A stretch of 64,000 nt of DNA, taken from the NCBI GenBank assembly GCA_900143635.1, contig FREY01000005.1:124001-188000 (forward strand), given 5' to 3'. Below are positions 51,245 through 60,570 of this stretch, in pieces (within the stretch, counting starts at the first letter, position 1; every line of letters begins with the position of its first letter). A program made the position numbers and the translations under genes. Source of the DNA: Rhodobacteraceae bacterium Alg231-04. GTDB lineage: Bacteria; Pseudomonadota; Alphaproteobacteria; Rhodobacterales; Rhodobacteraceae. The notes under the pieces are model-generated. The model ran no database searches. It worked only from the letters and a program-made list of their open reading frames with translations, and was not told where the DNA came from.

Positions 51245-54151
51245 ATGACTGGCGCATCGAGGGTTGTGGCCGTGCTTGGCCCGACCAACACAGGCAAAAC
51301 CCATTACGCAATTGAACGCATGCTGGGGCATCGCACAGGGATCATGGGATTCCCGCTGCGTCTGCTGGCGCGCGAGGTCTATGACAAGATCGTCGCCATA
51401 CGGGGCCCCTCGGTTGTGGCGCTGCTGACTGGCGAAGAGCGGATCGTGCCGCCACGTGCCAAATACTGGATCTGTACGGTCGAAGCGATGCCCGAAGGCA
51501 TGGGCTGTGATTTTCTGGCCGTCGATGAAATCCAGCTCTGTGCCGATCCCGAACGCGGCCATGTGTTCACCGATCGGCTGCTGCGCGCCCGTGGCTTGAA
51601 CGAGACGCTGTTTCTGGGTGCGGATACCATGCGCGGGCCCATTCGGGCCCTTGTGCCCGAGGTGCAGTTTGTCCAGCGCGACCGGATGTCCGATCTGGTC
51701 TACGCCGGATCAAAGAAAATCAGCCGGATGCCGCCACGCAGCGCCATTGTCGGCTTTTCGGTCGATAATGTTTATGCCATCGCCGAGCTGATCCGCCGTC
51801 AGAAGGGTGGCGCAGCTGTGGTGATGGGGGCGCTCAGCCCGCGGACGCGCAATGCGCAGGTCGAACTCTATCAAAACGGTGAGGTCGATTATCTGGTCGC
51901 CACAGATGCGATCGGCATGGGGCTGAACCTCGATATCGATCATGTGGCGTTTTCTTCAACCACCAAATTTGATGGCCGCCGGATGCGGCCGCTTGCCGCA
52001 AACGAGCTGGCGCAGATCGCGGGTCGGGCCGGGCGCGGGATGAGCCATGGGTCTTTTGGCGTCACCGGCGACGCGCGCCCCTTGGACGAAGGCACTGCCG
52101 CCGCGATCATGGAGCACCGGTTCACGCCGCTGCAAAAGCTGAACTGGCGCTCGTCCGATCTGCGCTTTGGCACGGCGGATGCGCTGATTGCCTCGCTCGA
52201 ATCAGCCCCGCCCTCTGCTGAACACCTGATGAAGGCGCGCGAGGCCGATGACCTGCGGGTTTTGAAATCTCTGTCGCAAGATGCGTCCGTCTTTCCCCGT
52301 GTCACCAGCCCGCAGGCGGTGCGCCTGTTGTGGGATGTCTGCCGCATTCCTGATTTTCGCGGCATCAGCCACGCCGAACATACCAACCTGCTGTCTGTCA
52401 TCTTCGAACATTTGTTCGAGGCAGGCGCTGTGCCGGATGACTTCATGGCGCGCCAGATCAAACATATCGACCGCACCGATGGCAACATCGACACATTGTC
52501 GCGCCGGCTCGCCTTTATCCGCACCTGGACCTATGTTTCACAAAGGAAAGGCTGGCTGCGTGACGAAACCCATTGGCGGAATGAAACGCGCGCTGTAGAA
52601 GACAGGGTATCTGACGCCTTGCATGAGCGTCTGACTCAAAGATTTGTGGACCGGCGCACCAGCGTATTGCTGCGCCGGCTCAAACAGAAGGAGGCCCTTT
52701 TGGCCGAAGTGAATGACAAAGGTGAAGTGACCGTCGAAGGAGAATTCGTTGGTCGCCTCGAAGGGTTCCGGTTCTCGCCGGACAAAACCGCGCAGGGCGC
52801 AGAAGAAAAGGCGCTGAAAGCCGCCTCGCTGCAGGCGCTTGCGCCGCAGTTTCATCTGCGTGCTGACCGCTTCTACAATGCGCCCGATACCGAGATTGAT
52901 TACACCGATCAGGGCGGGCTGATGTGGGGTGAGTTTGCAGTTGGCAAACTGACCGCCGGAGCGGATCCGATGAACCCGAAGATCGAAGTCTTCGTGGATG
53001 ATGTCGCGGGCCCCGAGGTTGCGCAGAAGGTGGAACGCCGCCTGCAGCACTTCATCAACCGCAAGGTTCAGGCGCTGTTTGAGCCGCTGACCAACCTTGA
53101 AAAAGACGAAGAGCTGACCGGCCTTGCGCGCGGTTTTGCCTTCCGCATGGTCGAAGCGCTGGGCATCCTGCCGCGCGCCGCGATTGCGCAGGAAGTCAAG
53201 GATCTGGATCAGGAGGCGCGCGGCAAGCTGCGCAAGCACGGTATCCGCTTTGGCCAGTTCACCATTTTCATGCCGCTGCTGCTGAAGCCGGCGCCGACCC
53301 GTCTGCGTCTGCTCCTGTGGTCGCTGAGCCAGGGCCTGCAGCAATTCCCCGACGCCCCCCCTCCCGGACTGGTCACCGTACCGGTCGAAAAGGACGCGCC
53401 GCAGGGCTATGACACCATGTGTGGCTACCGCAATGCGGGCGAACGTGCGATTCGCATCGACATGCTGGAACGTCTGGCCGATATGCTGCGCGGCGAAGAC
53501 AGCCGTGGTGGGTTTGAAGCCAAGGCCGACATGCTGTCGATCACCGGCATGACGCTGGAACAGTTCGCTGACCTGATGCAGGGTCTCGGCTATAAGGCCG
53601 AAAAAGGCGAACGTGTGAAGGTCAAGGCGGCTCCGGCTGCTGTGTCGGTCGCCGATACCACACCCGTTGTCGCCAAGGCAGAAGCCCCGGCAGCTGATGA
53701 AGCGTCTGAGGCCCCGGCCGAAGCTGCAGCAGAAGCGCCAGCTGAAGCAGAGGCCGCTCCGGCTGAACCAGAACCTGCCGCTGAGCCTGCTCCGGCAGAG
53801 GCTGTGGAAGAAGTGGCTGAGGCCGCCACTGCCGAGGCGGCCGATTCCGAAGCGGAACAGGAAGTCTTCTATACCTTCACCTGGAGCCGTAACCGGCAGG
53901 GCGGTGGCAACCGCGGCCCGCGTCGGGACCGTGATCAGCAGAACGCTGGTGGTGGTCGTGGCAAGCCGCGTGAGGGTGGCAAGCCCCGCGACGGTGGCAA
54001 GCCGCGCGGCAAGGGTGGTCCGGCCAAAAAAGGCGGCCGTCCGCAGCAGGGTGCAAAAACCTATTCTGCCCGTCCGCCGAAGAAGGAAAAGCAGATCGAT
54101 CCGGATAACCCCTTTGCAGCCGCTCTCATGGGGCTGACCAAAGGCAATTGA
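51245..54151 (+). CDS. SUV3-like superfamily 2 RNA helicase with low-complexity C-terminus
   Basis: A 968-residue helicase. Core: Walker A LGPTNTGKTH (about residues 11-20), DEIQ box in FLAVDEIQLC (about 95-104), and QIAGRAGRGMS (motif VI, about 258-268), with a SUV3-like C-terminal region. After about residue 780 it changes character: an Ala/Glu/Pro-rich linker (about 785-870) and a Gly/Lys/Arg/Gln-rich basic tail (about 875-945). SUV3/RNA degradosome helicases unwind RNA for decay; the basic tail may bind RNA. The ATG at 51245 is used; the frame from 51197 lacks support. The S4 protein gene follows by four bases, suggesting shared RNA metabolism. Confidence 0.9.
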   Translation: MTGASRVVAVLGPTNTGKTHYAIERMLGHRTGIMGFPLRLLAREVYDKIVAIRGPSVVALLTGEERIVPPRAKYWICTVEAMPEGMGCDFLAVDEIQLCADPERGHVFTDRLLRARGLNETLFLGADTMRGPIRALVPEVQFVQRDRMSDLVYAGSKKISRMPPRSAIVGFSVDNVYAIAELIRRQKGGAAVVMGALSPRTRNAQVELYQNGEVDYLVATDAIGMGLNLDIDHVAFSSTTKFDGRRMRPLAANELAQIAGRAGRGMSHGSFGVTGDARPLDEGTAAAIMEHRFTPLQKLNWRSSDLRFGTADALIASLESAPPSAEHLMKAREADDLRVLKSLSQDASVFPRVTSPQAVRLLWDVCRIPDFRGISHAEHTNLLSVIFEHLFEAGAVPDDFMARQIKHIDRTDGNIDTLSRRLAFIRTWTYVSQRKGWLRDETHWRNETRAVEDRVSDALHERLTQRFVDRRTSVLLRRLKQKEALLAEVNDKGEVTVEGEFVGRLEGFRFSPDKTAQGAEEKALKAASLQALAPQFHLRADRFYNAPDTEIDYTDQGGLMWGEFAVGKLTAGADPMNPKIEVFVDDVAGPEVAQKVERRLQHFINRKVQALFEPLTNLEKDEELTGLARGFAFRMVEALGILPRAAIAQEVKDLDQEARGKLRKHGIRFGQFTIFMPLLLKPAPTRLRLLLWSLSQGLQQFPDAPPPGLVTVPVEKDAPQGYDTMCGYRNAGERAIRIDMLERLADMLRGEDSRGGFEAKADMLSITGMTLEQFADLMQGLGYKAEKGERVKVKAAPAAVSVADTTPVVAKAEAPAADEASEAPAEAAAEAPAEAEAAPAEPEPAAEPAPAEAVEEVAEAATAEAADSEAEQEVFYTFTWSRNRQGGGNRGPRRDRDQQNAGGGRGKPREGGKPRDGGKPRGKGGPAKKGGRPQQGAKTYSARPPKKEKQIDPDNPFAAALMGLTKGN

Positions 54152-54155
54152 TCCG

Positions 54156-54530
54156 GTGACCGAAGCGGCGGCCAAGATCCGCGTCGACAAGTGGCTATGG
54201 CATGCGCGGTTCTTCAAGACCCGCAGCCTGGCCGCAAAACAGGTCGGTGCGGGCCATGTCCGGCTCAACGGTGACAAGATCCACAAACCAGCTCAGAACG
54301 TCACACCAGGTGACGTTCTGACCTTTGCACAGGGCGACCAGATCCGCGTTGTGAAGATCGAAGCCATCGGTGAACGCCGTGGTCCGGCGCCCGAAGCGCA
54401 GGCCCTGTATTTCGATATGACGGAGAAGCGGGAAAACGTTCCGCGCAATCCAAAATACGAGGGAAAAGGGCGTCCCGATAAGAAAGAGCGCCGTGCGCTT
54501 GATCTTTCCCGGCGCGGCGGAGGCTTTTGA
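54156..54530 (+). CDS. S4-domain RNA-binding protein (HslR-like)
   Basis: A 124-residue protein with a single S4 RNA-binding domain (IRVDKWLWHARFFKTRSLAA, about residues 7-26, then GHVRLNG) and a basic tail with KGRPDKKERRALDLSRRG. This is the layout of HslR/Hsp15, a ribosome-linked heat-shock protein. It begins with GTG, four bases after the helicase stop, so the two are likely co-translated. Its close tie to the helicase makes RNA or ribosome rescue a reasonable role (inference). Confidence 0.92.
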   Translation: MTEAAAKIRVDKWLWHARFFKTRSLAAKQVGAGHVRLNGDKIHKPAQNVTPGDVLTFAQGDQIRVVKIEAIGERRGPAPEAQALYFDMTEKRENVPRNPKYEGKGRPDKKERRALDLSRRGGGF

Positions 54531-54593
54531 TCTCTTGCAGAAACCGCCGCTGTGCACTAGCAATCCGCAAGATCAACTACGGGAACCGGAAAA

Positions 54594-54932
54594 ATGACCT
54601 ACGTCGTCACGGAAAACTGCATCGCCTGCAAATACACCGACTGTGTCGAAGTATGTCCGGTGGACTGTTTTTATGAGGGCGAGAACACGCTTGTCATTCA
54701 CCCTGACGAATGCATCGACTGCGGCGTCTGCGAGCCTGAATGCCCAGCGGATGCGATCCGTCCCGACACCGAGCCAGAGATGGACAAATGGGTGGAATTC
54801 AACCGGAAATACTCTGAGATGTGGCCGGTGATTGTCTCCAAGAAAGACCCCATGCCAGGCTATGAAGAACGCGACGGTGAAGAGGGTAAAATGGAGAAAT
54901 ACTTCTCCGAGGCCCCCGGCGAAGGCGGCTGA
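54594..54932 (+). CDS. fdxA: Ferredoxin FdxA (7Fe type)
   Basis: A 112-residue seven-iron ferredoxin. Cysteines stand as [18 protein letters not shown] (residues 9-26) and [12 protein letters not shown] (about 40-51), giving one [3Fe-4S] and one [4Fe-4S] cluster, with the usual C-terminal extension of about 50 residues, rich in Glu and ending in Gly. It carries electrons at low potential in the cytosol. The terminator at 55018-55043 follows. It could donate electrons to the dehalogenase-like protein, but there is no sequence evidence for that. Confidence 0.96.
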   Translation: MTYVVTENCIACKYTDCVEVCPVDCFYEGENTLVIHPDECIDCGVCEPECPADAIRPDTEPEMDKWVEFNRKYSEMWPVIVSKKDPMPGYEERDGEEGKMEKYFSEAPGEGG

Positions 54933-55017
54933 GGCGATTCGCAAGATACAGGGCAAGCGGGCCGGAATGGCATGAATTTGCCTGAAAACCCGCTGTTCCA
55001 ATGAACCATGATCCCGC

Positions 55018-55043
55018 GCCCGCCTTTCGGCGGGCCTTTTTTT
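55018..55043 (+). terminator. Intrinsic terminator of fdxA
   Basis: A 7 bp stem (GCCCGCC at 55018-55024 with GGCGGGC at 55029-55035) around TTTC, followed by seven T residues. Confidence 0.95.
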
Positions 55044-55236
55044 GTGATATACTGCTGCGACAAATGAACCGGATCGACCAGACCCCGCTTTGGCCGCGCA
55101 ATGGATTTGCGCAGGCGATAGGCGGGTAAATTGCGCTAAAATTGGGACACACGCAGCGGATCAAACCGCAGCAGGGTGTCCGTTTGACGTGAGTATTCCG
55201 CCTCTCCTAGGGGGCGGCAAAGCAAGGATAAGCTGC

Positions 55237-55755
55237 ATGACCAAATCGAAGAAGCTTGAATTCCGCCCTGACGATTTTGTTGTCTACCCCGCCCATGGCG
55301 TTGGTAAGATCATCTCGATCGAAGAACAGGAAGTGGCAGGATTCGCGCTCGAGCTGTTTGTGATTACCTTTGAAAAAGACAAGATGACCCTGCGGGTGCC
55401 GACCAATAAGGCTACCGAGATTGGCATGCGCTCTCTCTCGTCGCCGGATGTGATCGCCAAGGCGATGACCACGCTCAAGGGCAAGGCCAAGGTGAAACGC
55501 GCCATGTGGTCGCGCCGCGCCCAGGAATATGAGCAGAAGATCAACTCGGGCGATCTGATCGCCATCGCCGAAGTGGTCCGCGACCTGCACCGCACCGATG
55601 ATCAGCGCGAGCAGAGCTATTCTGAGCGTCAGCTTTACGAGGCGGCGCTGGAGCGCCTGACCCGTGAAGTTGCGGCTGTTGGCGGCGGTGATGAGCTGGC
55701 TGCGGCAAAAAAGGTGGGTGACGTTCTGAGCTCCCGCGCGCCGGCCGCTGCGTAA
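55237..55755 (+). CDS. carD: CarD/CdnL family transcription regulator
   Basis: A 172-residue CarD-type RNA polymerase-binding factor, which stabilises open promoter complexes, particularly at rRNA and other housekeeping promoters. Seen: FRPDDFVVYPAHGVGKIISI (about residues 8-27), the Tudor-like RNA polymerase-interacting domain, then a helical DNA-binding part with KRAMWSRRAQEYEQKINSGD. The C-terminus is Ala/Arg-rich. AAGGA stands eight bases before the ATG at 55237. An intrinsic terminator follows. Confidence 0.96.
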   Translation: MTKSKKLEFRPDDFVVYPAHGVGKIISIEEQEVAGFALELFVITFEKDKMTLRVPTNKATEIGMRSLSSPDVIAKAMTTLKGKAKVKRAMWSRRAQEYEQKINSGDLIAIAEVVRDLHRTDDQREQSYSERQLYEAALERLTREVAAVGGGDELAAAKKVGDVLSSRAPAAA

Positions 55756-55775
55756 CGCAACCTTACAATTTCTGG

Positions 55776-55805
55776 AAAAGGGCCGGGCACATGCGCGGCC
55801 CTTTT
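55776..55805 (+). terminator. Intrinsic terminator of carD
   Basis: AAAAGGGCCG (55776-55785) pairs with CGGCCCTTTT (55796-55805) across about ten bases; the T run is part of the stem's right arm. Confidence 0.85.
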
Positions 55806-55857
55806 CTTATGCGGCAAGGCCTTGATCGGACGATCTCAATCCCGTTTAGATAAGGCA

Positions 55858-56631
55858 ATGGCAGATCTCCGCAGACGTTTGAAAAACCTGTACGAAGGGG
55901 CGCAGCCCAAAGCGGTGCGCTTTCGCTATGCGCTGATCCTGTTCGATGCCGTCACCATTTTGTTCTTCATTGCGACTGCGCATCTGACCCATGGACCGGG
56001 TTTGACCCTGTTGAGCCAGGCTGCGGGTTTGGTCATTGCGCTGGATTTGGCCGCACGGCTTTGGGTTGCAGATGACCGGGGGCAGCTGTTCTGGCGGATC
56101 TATACGCTGGCCGATGTGATCGTCCTTGTCTCACTACTGCTCGACCCGTTTCTGACCGGCAATTTGGCGTTTCTGCGGATCCTGCGTGGTCTGCGACTTA
56201 TCCATTCTTATCATCTGTTGCGCGATCTGCGCCGTGACAGCAGGTTCTTCCGCAAACACGAAGACACGGTGATCGCTCTGATCAATCTTTTCGTCTTTGT
56301 CTTTGTCACCGCGACCACGGTGCTGGCGTTCTTTATCGATACGGCCGACAGTCAGACGCCTTATGTCGATGCGCTTTATTTCACTGTCGCAACGCTGACC
56401 ACGACAGGTTACGGCGATATCACCCTGCAAACACCTGCGGGCAAGATGTTCTCGATCTTTGTCATGGTGGTTGGCGTGGCCCTGTTTGTGCGCCTGGCAC
56501 AGGCCTTGTTTCACCCGGCCAAAGTAAAACACAACTGCCCAGATTGTGGCCTCTCACGTCACGATCCCGACGCTGTTCACTGCAAACACTGCGGTGTCGT
56601 GATCCGAATTCCGACCGGTGGAGTGGACTGA
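55858..56631 (+). CDS. Voltage-gated-type potassium channel with C-terminal zinc ribbon
   Basis: A 257-residue ion channel with six predicted helices. The S4-like helix is visible as LRILRGLRLIHSYHLLRDLR (about residues 105-124), with Arg at regular spacing; the pore has TLTTTGYGDI (about 180-189), a K+ selectivity filter. After the last helix there is an unusual soluble tail with two CxxC-type pairs, CPDCG (about 228-232) and CKHCG (about 242-246), a zinc-ribbon signature. The start is uncertain: AAGG lies only two to three bases before the ATG at 55858, and a TTG at 55822 is possible. It converges on cobS. Confidence 0.87.
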   Translation: MADLRRRLKNLYEGAQPKAVRFRYALILFDAVTILFFIATAHLTHGPGLTLLSQAAGLVIALDLAARLWVADDRGQLFWRIYTLADVIVLVSLLLDPFLTGNLAFLRILRGLRLIHSYHLLRDLRRDSRFFRKHEDTVIALINLFVFVFVTATTVLAFFIDTADSQTPYVDALYFTVATLTTTGYGDITLQTPAGKMFSIFVMVVGVALFVRLAQALFHPAKVKHNCPDCGLSRHDPDAVHCKHCGVVIRIPTGGVD

Positions 56632-56637
56632 CGCCGC

Positions 56638-57393
56638 CTAAATCAGCGCGGCGAGGGTCAGCAGGGCGGCGATTTCACTGCATTGTTGGGCCGCACCTAG
56701 AATGTCACCGGTCTGGCCGCCGATCTTGGCTTTGGCCATCAGCGCCAGGCCAAGCGTGGCGAGGGCCGCTGCAACGCAGGCCAATACTCCGGCAAATCCG
56801 GCGAACCCCACGGCGCATACAAGGCCAAGGCACAGGGCCAGCCCGCAGGCCCACGCAGAAGGTCGGCCAACAGAATGCGACAAGCCGCTGTTCCGGGCGT
56901 TGGGCAGTGTGGCCATCAGCATGGCCATCGGTGCGCGGGACAAAACCGCCACGCCCACGAGCGCCCAAAGCCCGCCGCCCGCGATCAGCGCCGTGAGGGC
57001 CGTCCAGCGCAGCCCCAGCCCTAGTACCAGCGCCAGCACCCCATAGGCACCGATCCGGCTGTCCTTCATGATTTCCAATCGCCGCTCGGGGGTGAAGCCG
57101 CCCCACAGCCCGTCCGCCGTGTCGGCCAGCCCATCTTCATGCATCGATCCGGTCAACAGAACCTGACAGGTCAGAATGACACCGGCGACAGGCCCGGCGG
57201 GCAGTCCGGCGGCCAGCGCCAGCCCGCCAATTGCGCAAGCGGGCAGGGCCACAGCTAACCCGGCCAGCGGATAGGCCCAGGCCGCGCTTGCCTGCCGTGC
57301 AAAGGCCTCTTTTGGCAGATGTGGCAGCGGCAGGCGGGTCAGCAGCACGAGGGCGATCAATATGTCGCGCAGGCGTATGTCGCTTTTGGTCAA
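56638..57393 (-). CDS. cobS: Adenosylcobinamide-GDP ribazoletransferase (cobalamin synthase)
   Basis: A 251-residue membrane enzyme that joins adenosylcobinamide-GDP and alpha-ribazole in the last steps of cobalamin assembly. Seen: GSMHEDGLADTADGLWGG (about residues 85-102, the metal-binding DGLADTADG signature), then RRLEIMKDSRIGAYG, and multiple hydrophobic helices. I place the start at a TTG at 57393 with AGAGG about eight bases upstream, giving (M)TKSDIRLRD; the frame runs on to 57513, but its extra residues do not look like the family. It is divergent from cobT. Confidence 0.93.
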   Translation of the reverse strand: MTKSDIRLRDILIALVLLTRLPLPHLPKEAFARQASAAWAYPLAGLAVALPACAIGGLALAAGLPAGPVAGVILTCQVLLTGSMHEDGLADTADGLWGGFTPERRLEIMKDSRIGAYGVLALVLGLGLRWTALTALIAGGGLWALVGVAVLSRAPMAMLMATLPNARNSGLSHSVGRPSAWACGLALCLGLVCAVGFAGFAGVLACVAAALATLGLALMAKAKIGGQTGDILGAAQQCSEIAALLTLAALI

Positions 57394-57493
57394 TTCGGGG
57401 CCTCTTGCGGGTGGCGCGGCACGGGTCCGGCAGTCTAAACAGGTCGTAACCGGTTTAGCCGTCTCCACCACCTTGATGCAATGAGGCTCGAAT

Positions 57494-58510
57494 ATGCTGC
57501 CCGTCTTTTCCAATCTTGACCAATTCCGCGCTCTTCTGGCTGAAGCGCCCGCTGCCGATCAGACGGCGCTTGATGCGGCAGCCGAGCGTAACGGCCAGCT
57601 GACCAAGCCACCGGGCGCGCTGGCACGGCTGGAGGATCTGGCGATTTGGTATGGCGGCTGGCGCGGCACCGGTCGCCCCGCGATCGCAGCACCGCAGGTG
57701 ATTGTCTTTGCCGGCAACCACGGGGTCGCGGCGCAGGGCGTGTCTGCCTTCCCGCCCGAGGTCACGGTGCAGATGGTGGCCAACTTTGAACATGGCGGTG
57801 CGGCGATCAATCAGCTGGCCAAACTGGCGGGCGCCTCGATGGATGTGCATGCGCTGGATCTGGATCGCCCAACCGGTGATTTCACCCAAGGCCCGGCGAT
57901 GGATGAGGCGGATCTTCTGTCCGCCCTGCAAACCGGCTGGAACGCGGTTGATCCGCAGGCTGACCTTCTGGTCGTGGGCGAGATGGGCATCGGCAATACC
58001 ACCCCGGCAGCGGCGCTGGCCTGCGCCCTGTTTGGCGGAGAGGCCGCCGACTGGACCGGCCGCGGCACTGGCGTCGATGATGCGGGGCTGCAGAATAAAA
58101 CCCGCGTTGTGGCCGAAGGCGTGGCACTGCACGGACCTGCGATCAAGGACGGGGTAGATGCGCTTGGCAGCCTTGGTGGGCGTGAAATCGCGGCCATGGC
58201 CGGTGCAATCGCAGCTGCCCGCGTGCTGCGCATTCCAGTGATCCTCGATGGGTTCATCTGCTGCGCTGCCGCCGCCTGTCTGGCAAAAACCGCACCCGAT
58301 GCTTTGGCCCATGCTGTTGCGGGCCATCAGGGGGCCGAGGCCGCGCATCCCGCGCTTCTGGCCAAACTGGACAAGGAACCGCTGCTGCAGCTTGGTCTGC
58401 GCCTTGGCGAAGGCTCTGGGGCGGCGCTGGCAATCCAGATCCTCAAGGGCGCAATTGCCTGCCACAGCGGCATGGCCACCTTCGCAGAGGCCGGCGTCTC
58501 GGAAGGCTGA
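57494..58510 (+). CDS. cobT: Nicotinate-nucleotide-dimethylbenzimidazole phosphoribosyltransferase
   Basis: A 338-residue enzyme that makes alpha-ribazole phosphate for cobalamin's lower ligand. Seen: [18 protein letters not shown] (about residues 75-92), [20 protein letters not shown] (about 160-179), and [14 protein letters not shown]. It is divergent from cobS with about 100 bp between; both lack a visible cobalamin riboswitch. With cobS it supplies complete B12 from cobinamide, which the dehalogenase-like protein at the left end of the window would need. Confidence 0.96.
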   Translation: MLPVFSNLDQFRALLAEAPAADQTALDAAAERNGQLTKPPGALARLEDLAIWYGGWRGTGRPAIAAPQVIVFAGNHGVAAQGVSAFPPEVTVQMVANFEHGGAAINQLAKLAGASMDVHALDLDRPTGDFTQGPAMDEADLLSALQTGWNAVDPQADLLVVGEMGIGNTTPAAALACALFGGEAADWTGRGTGVDDAGLQNKTRVVAEGVALHGPAIKDGVDALGSLGGREIAAMAGAIAAARVLRIPVILDGFICCAAAACLAKTAPDALAHAVAGHQGAEAAHPALLAKLDKEPLLQLGLRLGEGSGAALAIQILKGAIACHSGMATFAEAGVSEG

Positions 58511-58513
58511 CCC

Positions 58514-58584
58514 TTTCAGCTTTTCCCAAATACTCCCGCCGGAGGCCCGCCGCGCGTCAGCGCGGCGCCCGGCCCAAGGCTTTT
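58514..58584 (-). repeat. Dispersed roseobacter-type intergenic element, copy B
   Basis: On the minus strand it reads CCAAGGC-like, then a GCGCCGCGC hairpin, GGCCTCCGGCGGGAGTATTT and GGGAAAAGCTGAAA. The GGAGTATTT...GAAAAG...TGAAA core matches copy A at 11048-11116, and the CAAGGCTTTT end matches the element at 37522-37535. It lies between cobT and the antiporter gene, which converge here. A GGGCGG/CCGCCC hairpin at 58611-58626 may end the antiporter transcript. Confidence 0.6.
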
Positions 58585-58659
58585 GACAGTATCTTAGATG
58601 CTGTTGAAAGGGGCGGGAGCCCGCCCTTCCTGCGGCGGCAGATCGCCCAGGTTAAGAGG

Positions 58660-60546
58660 TCAGGCCGACTTCTGTTTATGGGTCTCGTATAGTTCCATCA
58701 GTGCGGTCTCCAGATCCTTTTCCAGTTCCCGGGCCCGTTCCACATAGGCCGCGTTCTGGCTGGCCGGCACACCCTGTTCCCAGAAATCGGCCAGTTCGCG
58801 CACCACACGCCGGTCGTGACTGTAGAAGGTCTGTTCGGCCTGCGCCGCCTCATATTCGCTCAGCCCCATGTTTTCCAGAACGTAGCGACCAGCGCGCAGG
58901 GAACTGTCAAACAGCTCGCGCACGATGTCATTTGCGCCGGCCTGATACAGTTCATACACATGGTTGCGGTCATTGGCGCGGGCAACGATATGCAGGTCGG
59001 GGCGTACTTTGCGGACCTGCCGCACCATTTTGATCGTGTTTTCAGGATCATCCAGGGCCACCACCAGAACGCGGGCCTTGGCGATGCCTGCCGCCTTCAG
59101 CAGCTCGGGCCGGGTCGGATCACCAAGGAAGCCTTTGACGCCAAATCGGCGCATCAGCTGGATCGTCTCCATATCATAATCCAGCACCACGGTTTTGAAC
59201 CCGCTGGCCCGCACCAGACGGTTGACGATCTGACCAAAGCGGCCAATGCCGGCGATGATCACCGGGCCGTCCTCGTCGATCTCATCGGGCTCGTGGACCG
59301 GGGCAGCCTCGGCCATGCGGCTGGACAGCATGTCAAAGGCGATAAACAGCAGCGGTGTGATCAGCATCGACAGGGCAATGATCAGCAACAGCTTTTCTGA
59401 CAGGCCGGGCGGGATCACGTTCAGCTGCAGCGCAAAGGATAGCAGGACAAAGCCGAACTCACCGGATTGCGCCAGCCCAAGGGTGAAGAGCCAGCGGCCA
59501 CGTTTGCGCAGACCAAAGGCCTTGGCAACAAAATACAGCACCGTCCCTTTCAGCAAGATCACCAGCAGCGCAAGGCCGATCAGGTCACCGGGGCTGGACA
59601 AGAACAGCCGGTAGTTGATGCCGGCCCCCACGGTGATGAAGAAAAGCCCAAGCAGCAGGCCCTTGAAGGGCAGAAGGTCGCTCTCCAGCTCGTGACGGAA
59701 TTCCGAGTTGGCCAGCACCACCCCGGCCAGAAATGCGCCAAGCGCCGGTGACAGGCCAACCAATGTCATCAGGAACGAGATGCCGACCACGATCAGCAGG
59801 GCCAGCGCAGTATACATCTCGCGCAGGTTGGCAGCATGGATGAAACGGAATACCGGGCGGGTCAGGTAGATGCCGGCGAGGATGATAAATCCGACCGCGG
59901 CAATGGTCACGCAAGTAACGGCCCAGGCCGGAAGCCCGGCGACCAGCGACAGGTGCTCGGCGCCATGGCCCGCTTCGGCTGCATGGGTGCCGGTGCGCTG
60001 AATGGATCCGTCCGCTGACAGCGCCATCCCGCGCTCAACAGCCAGCAATGGCAGGAAGGCCAGGATCGGGATTACCGCAATATCCTGCGTCAGCAGAACC
60101 GAGAAGCTGGCCCGCCCTCCACCGGTCTGCATCAGCCCTTTTTCGGATAGGGTTTGCAGCACAATCGCGGTTGAGGACAGGGATAAGGCCAGCCCGATGG
60201 CAAGCGAAACCTGCCAAGGTTGCCCGGTAACCATCGCCGCCCCCATCAGCGCCAATGTGCTGATGGAGATTTGCAACCCGCCCAGACCTATCAGCTTGTG
60301 ACGCATGGCCCACAGGGCCTGTGGCTCCAGCTCCAGGCCAATGAGGAACAGCATCATCACCACACCAAATTCGGCAAAATGCTGCAGGTCGGCGGTTTCA
60401 GAGCCGACCAGCCCCAGAACCGGCCCGATCAGAATGCCGGCGGCCAGATAGCCCAGAACTGAACCCAACCCCAGTCGGGCAGCGATCGGCACTGCGATAA
60501 CGGCGGTGGCGAGGTAGATGGTGGCTTGGTACAGAAAGGCGTCCAT
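58660..60546 (-). CDS. Kef-type K+/H+ antiporter with RCK (TrkA-N) domain
   Basis: A 628-residue monovalent cation:proton antiporter-2 protein. Residues about 1-380 hold some 12 hydrophobic helices; motifs MMLFLIGLELEPQALWAMRH and LGAFLAGVVLANSEF are typical of Kef/YbaL. A cytosolic TrkA-N domain follows, with the nucleotide-binding VIIAGIGRFGQIVNRLVRAS (about residues 430-449) and VLDYDMETIQ. The C-terminal tail of about 90 residues is helical. It probably exports K+ under electrophile or osmotic stress (family knowledge). No KefF/KefG partner is next to it. Confidence 0.93.
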   Translation of the reverse strand: MDAFLYQATIYLATAVIAVPIAARLGLGSVLGYLAAGILIGPVLGLVGSETADLQHFAEFGVVMMLFLIGLELEPQALWAMRHKLIGLGGLQISISTLALMGAAMVTGQPWQVSLAIGLALSLSSTAIVLQTLSEKGLMQTGGGRASFSVLLTQDIAVIPILAFLPLLAVERGMALSADGSIQRTGTHAAEAGHGAEHLSLVAGLPAWAVTCVTIAAVGFIILAGIYLTRPVFRFIHAANLREMYTALALLIVVGISFLMTLVGLSPALGAFLAGVVLANSEFRHELESDLLPFKGLLLGLFFITVGAGINYRLFLSSPGDLIGLALLVILLKGTVLYFVAKAFGLRKRGRWLFTLGLAQSGEFGFVLLSFALQLNVIPPGLSEKLLLIIALSMLITPLLFIAFDMLSSRMAEAAPVHEPDEIDEDGPVIIAGIGRFGQIVNRLVRASGFKTVVLDYDMETIQLMRRFGVKGFLGDPTRPELLKAAGIAKARVLVVALDDPENTIKMVRQVRKVRPDLHIVARANDRNHVYELYQAGANDIVRELFDSSLRAGRYVLENMGLSEYEAAQAEQTFYSHDRRVVRELADFWEQGVPASQNAAYVERARELEKDLETALMELYETHKQKSA

Positions 60547-60570
60547 TTGGATGAGGGTCCTTGGGCAATC

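Noticed and set aside
52538-54286. A 582-codon open frame opposite the helicase
   Set aside because: Antisense to a clear helicase; the content reflects codon structure on the other strand.
57394-57493. Cobalamin riboswitch between cobS and cobT
   Set aside because: The gap is too short and lacks a recognisable B12 box.
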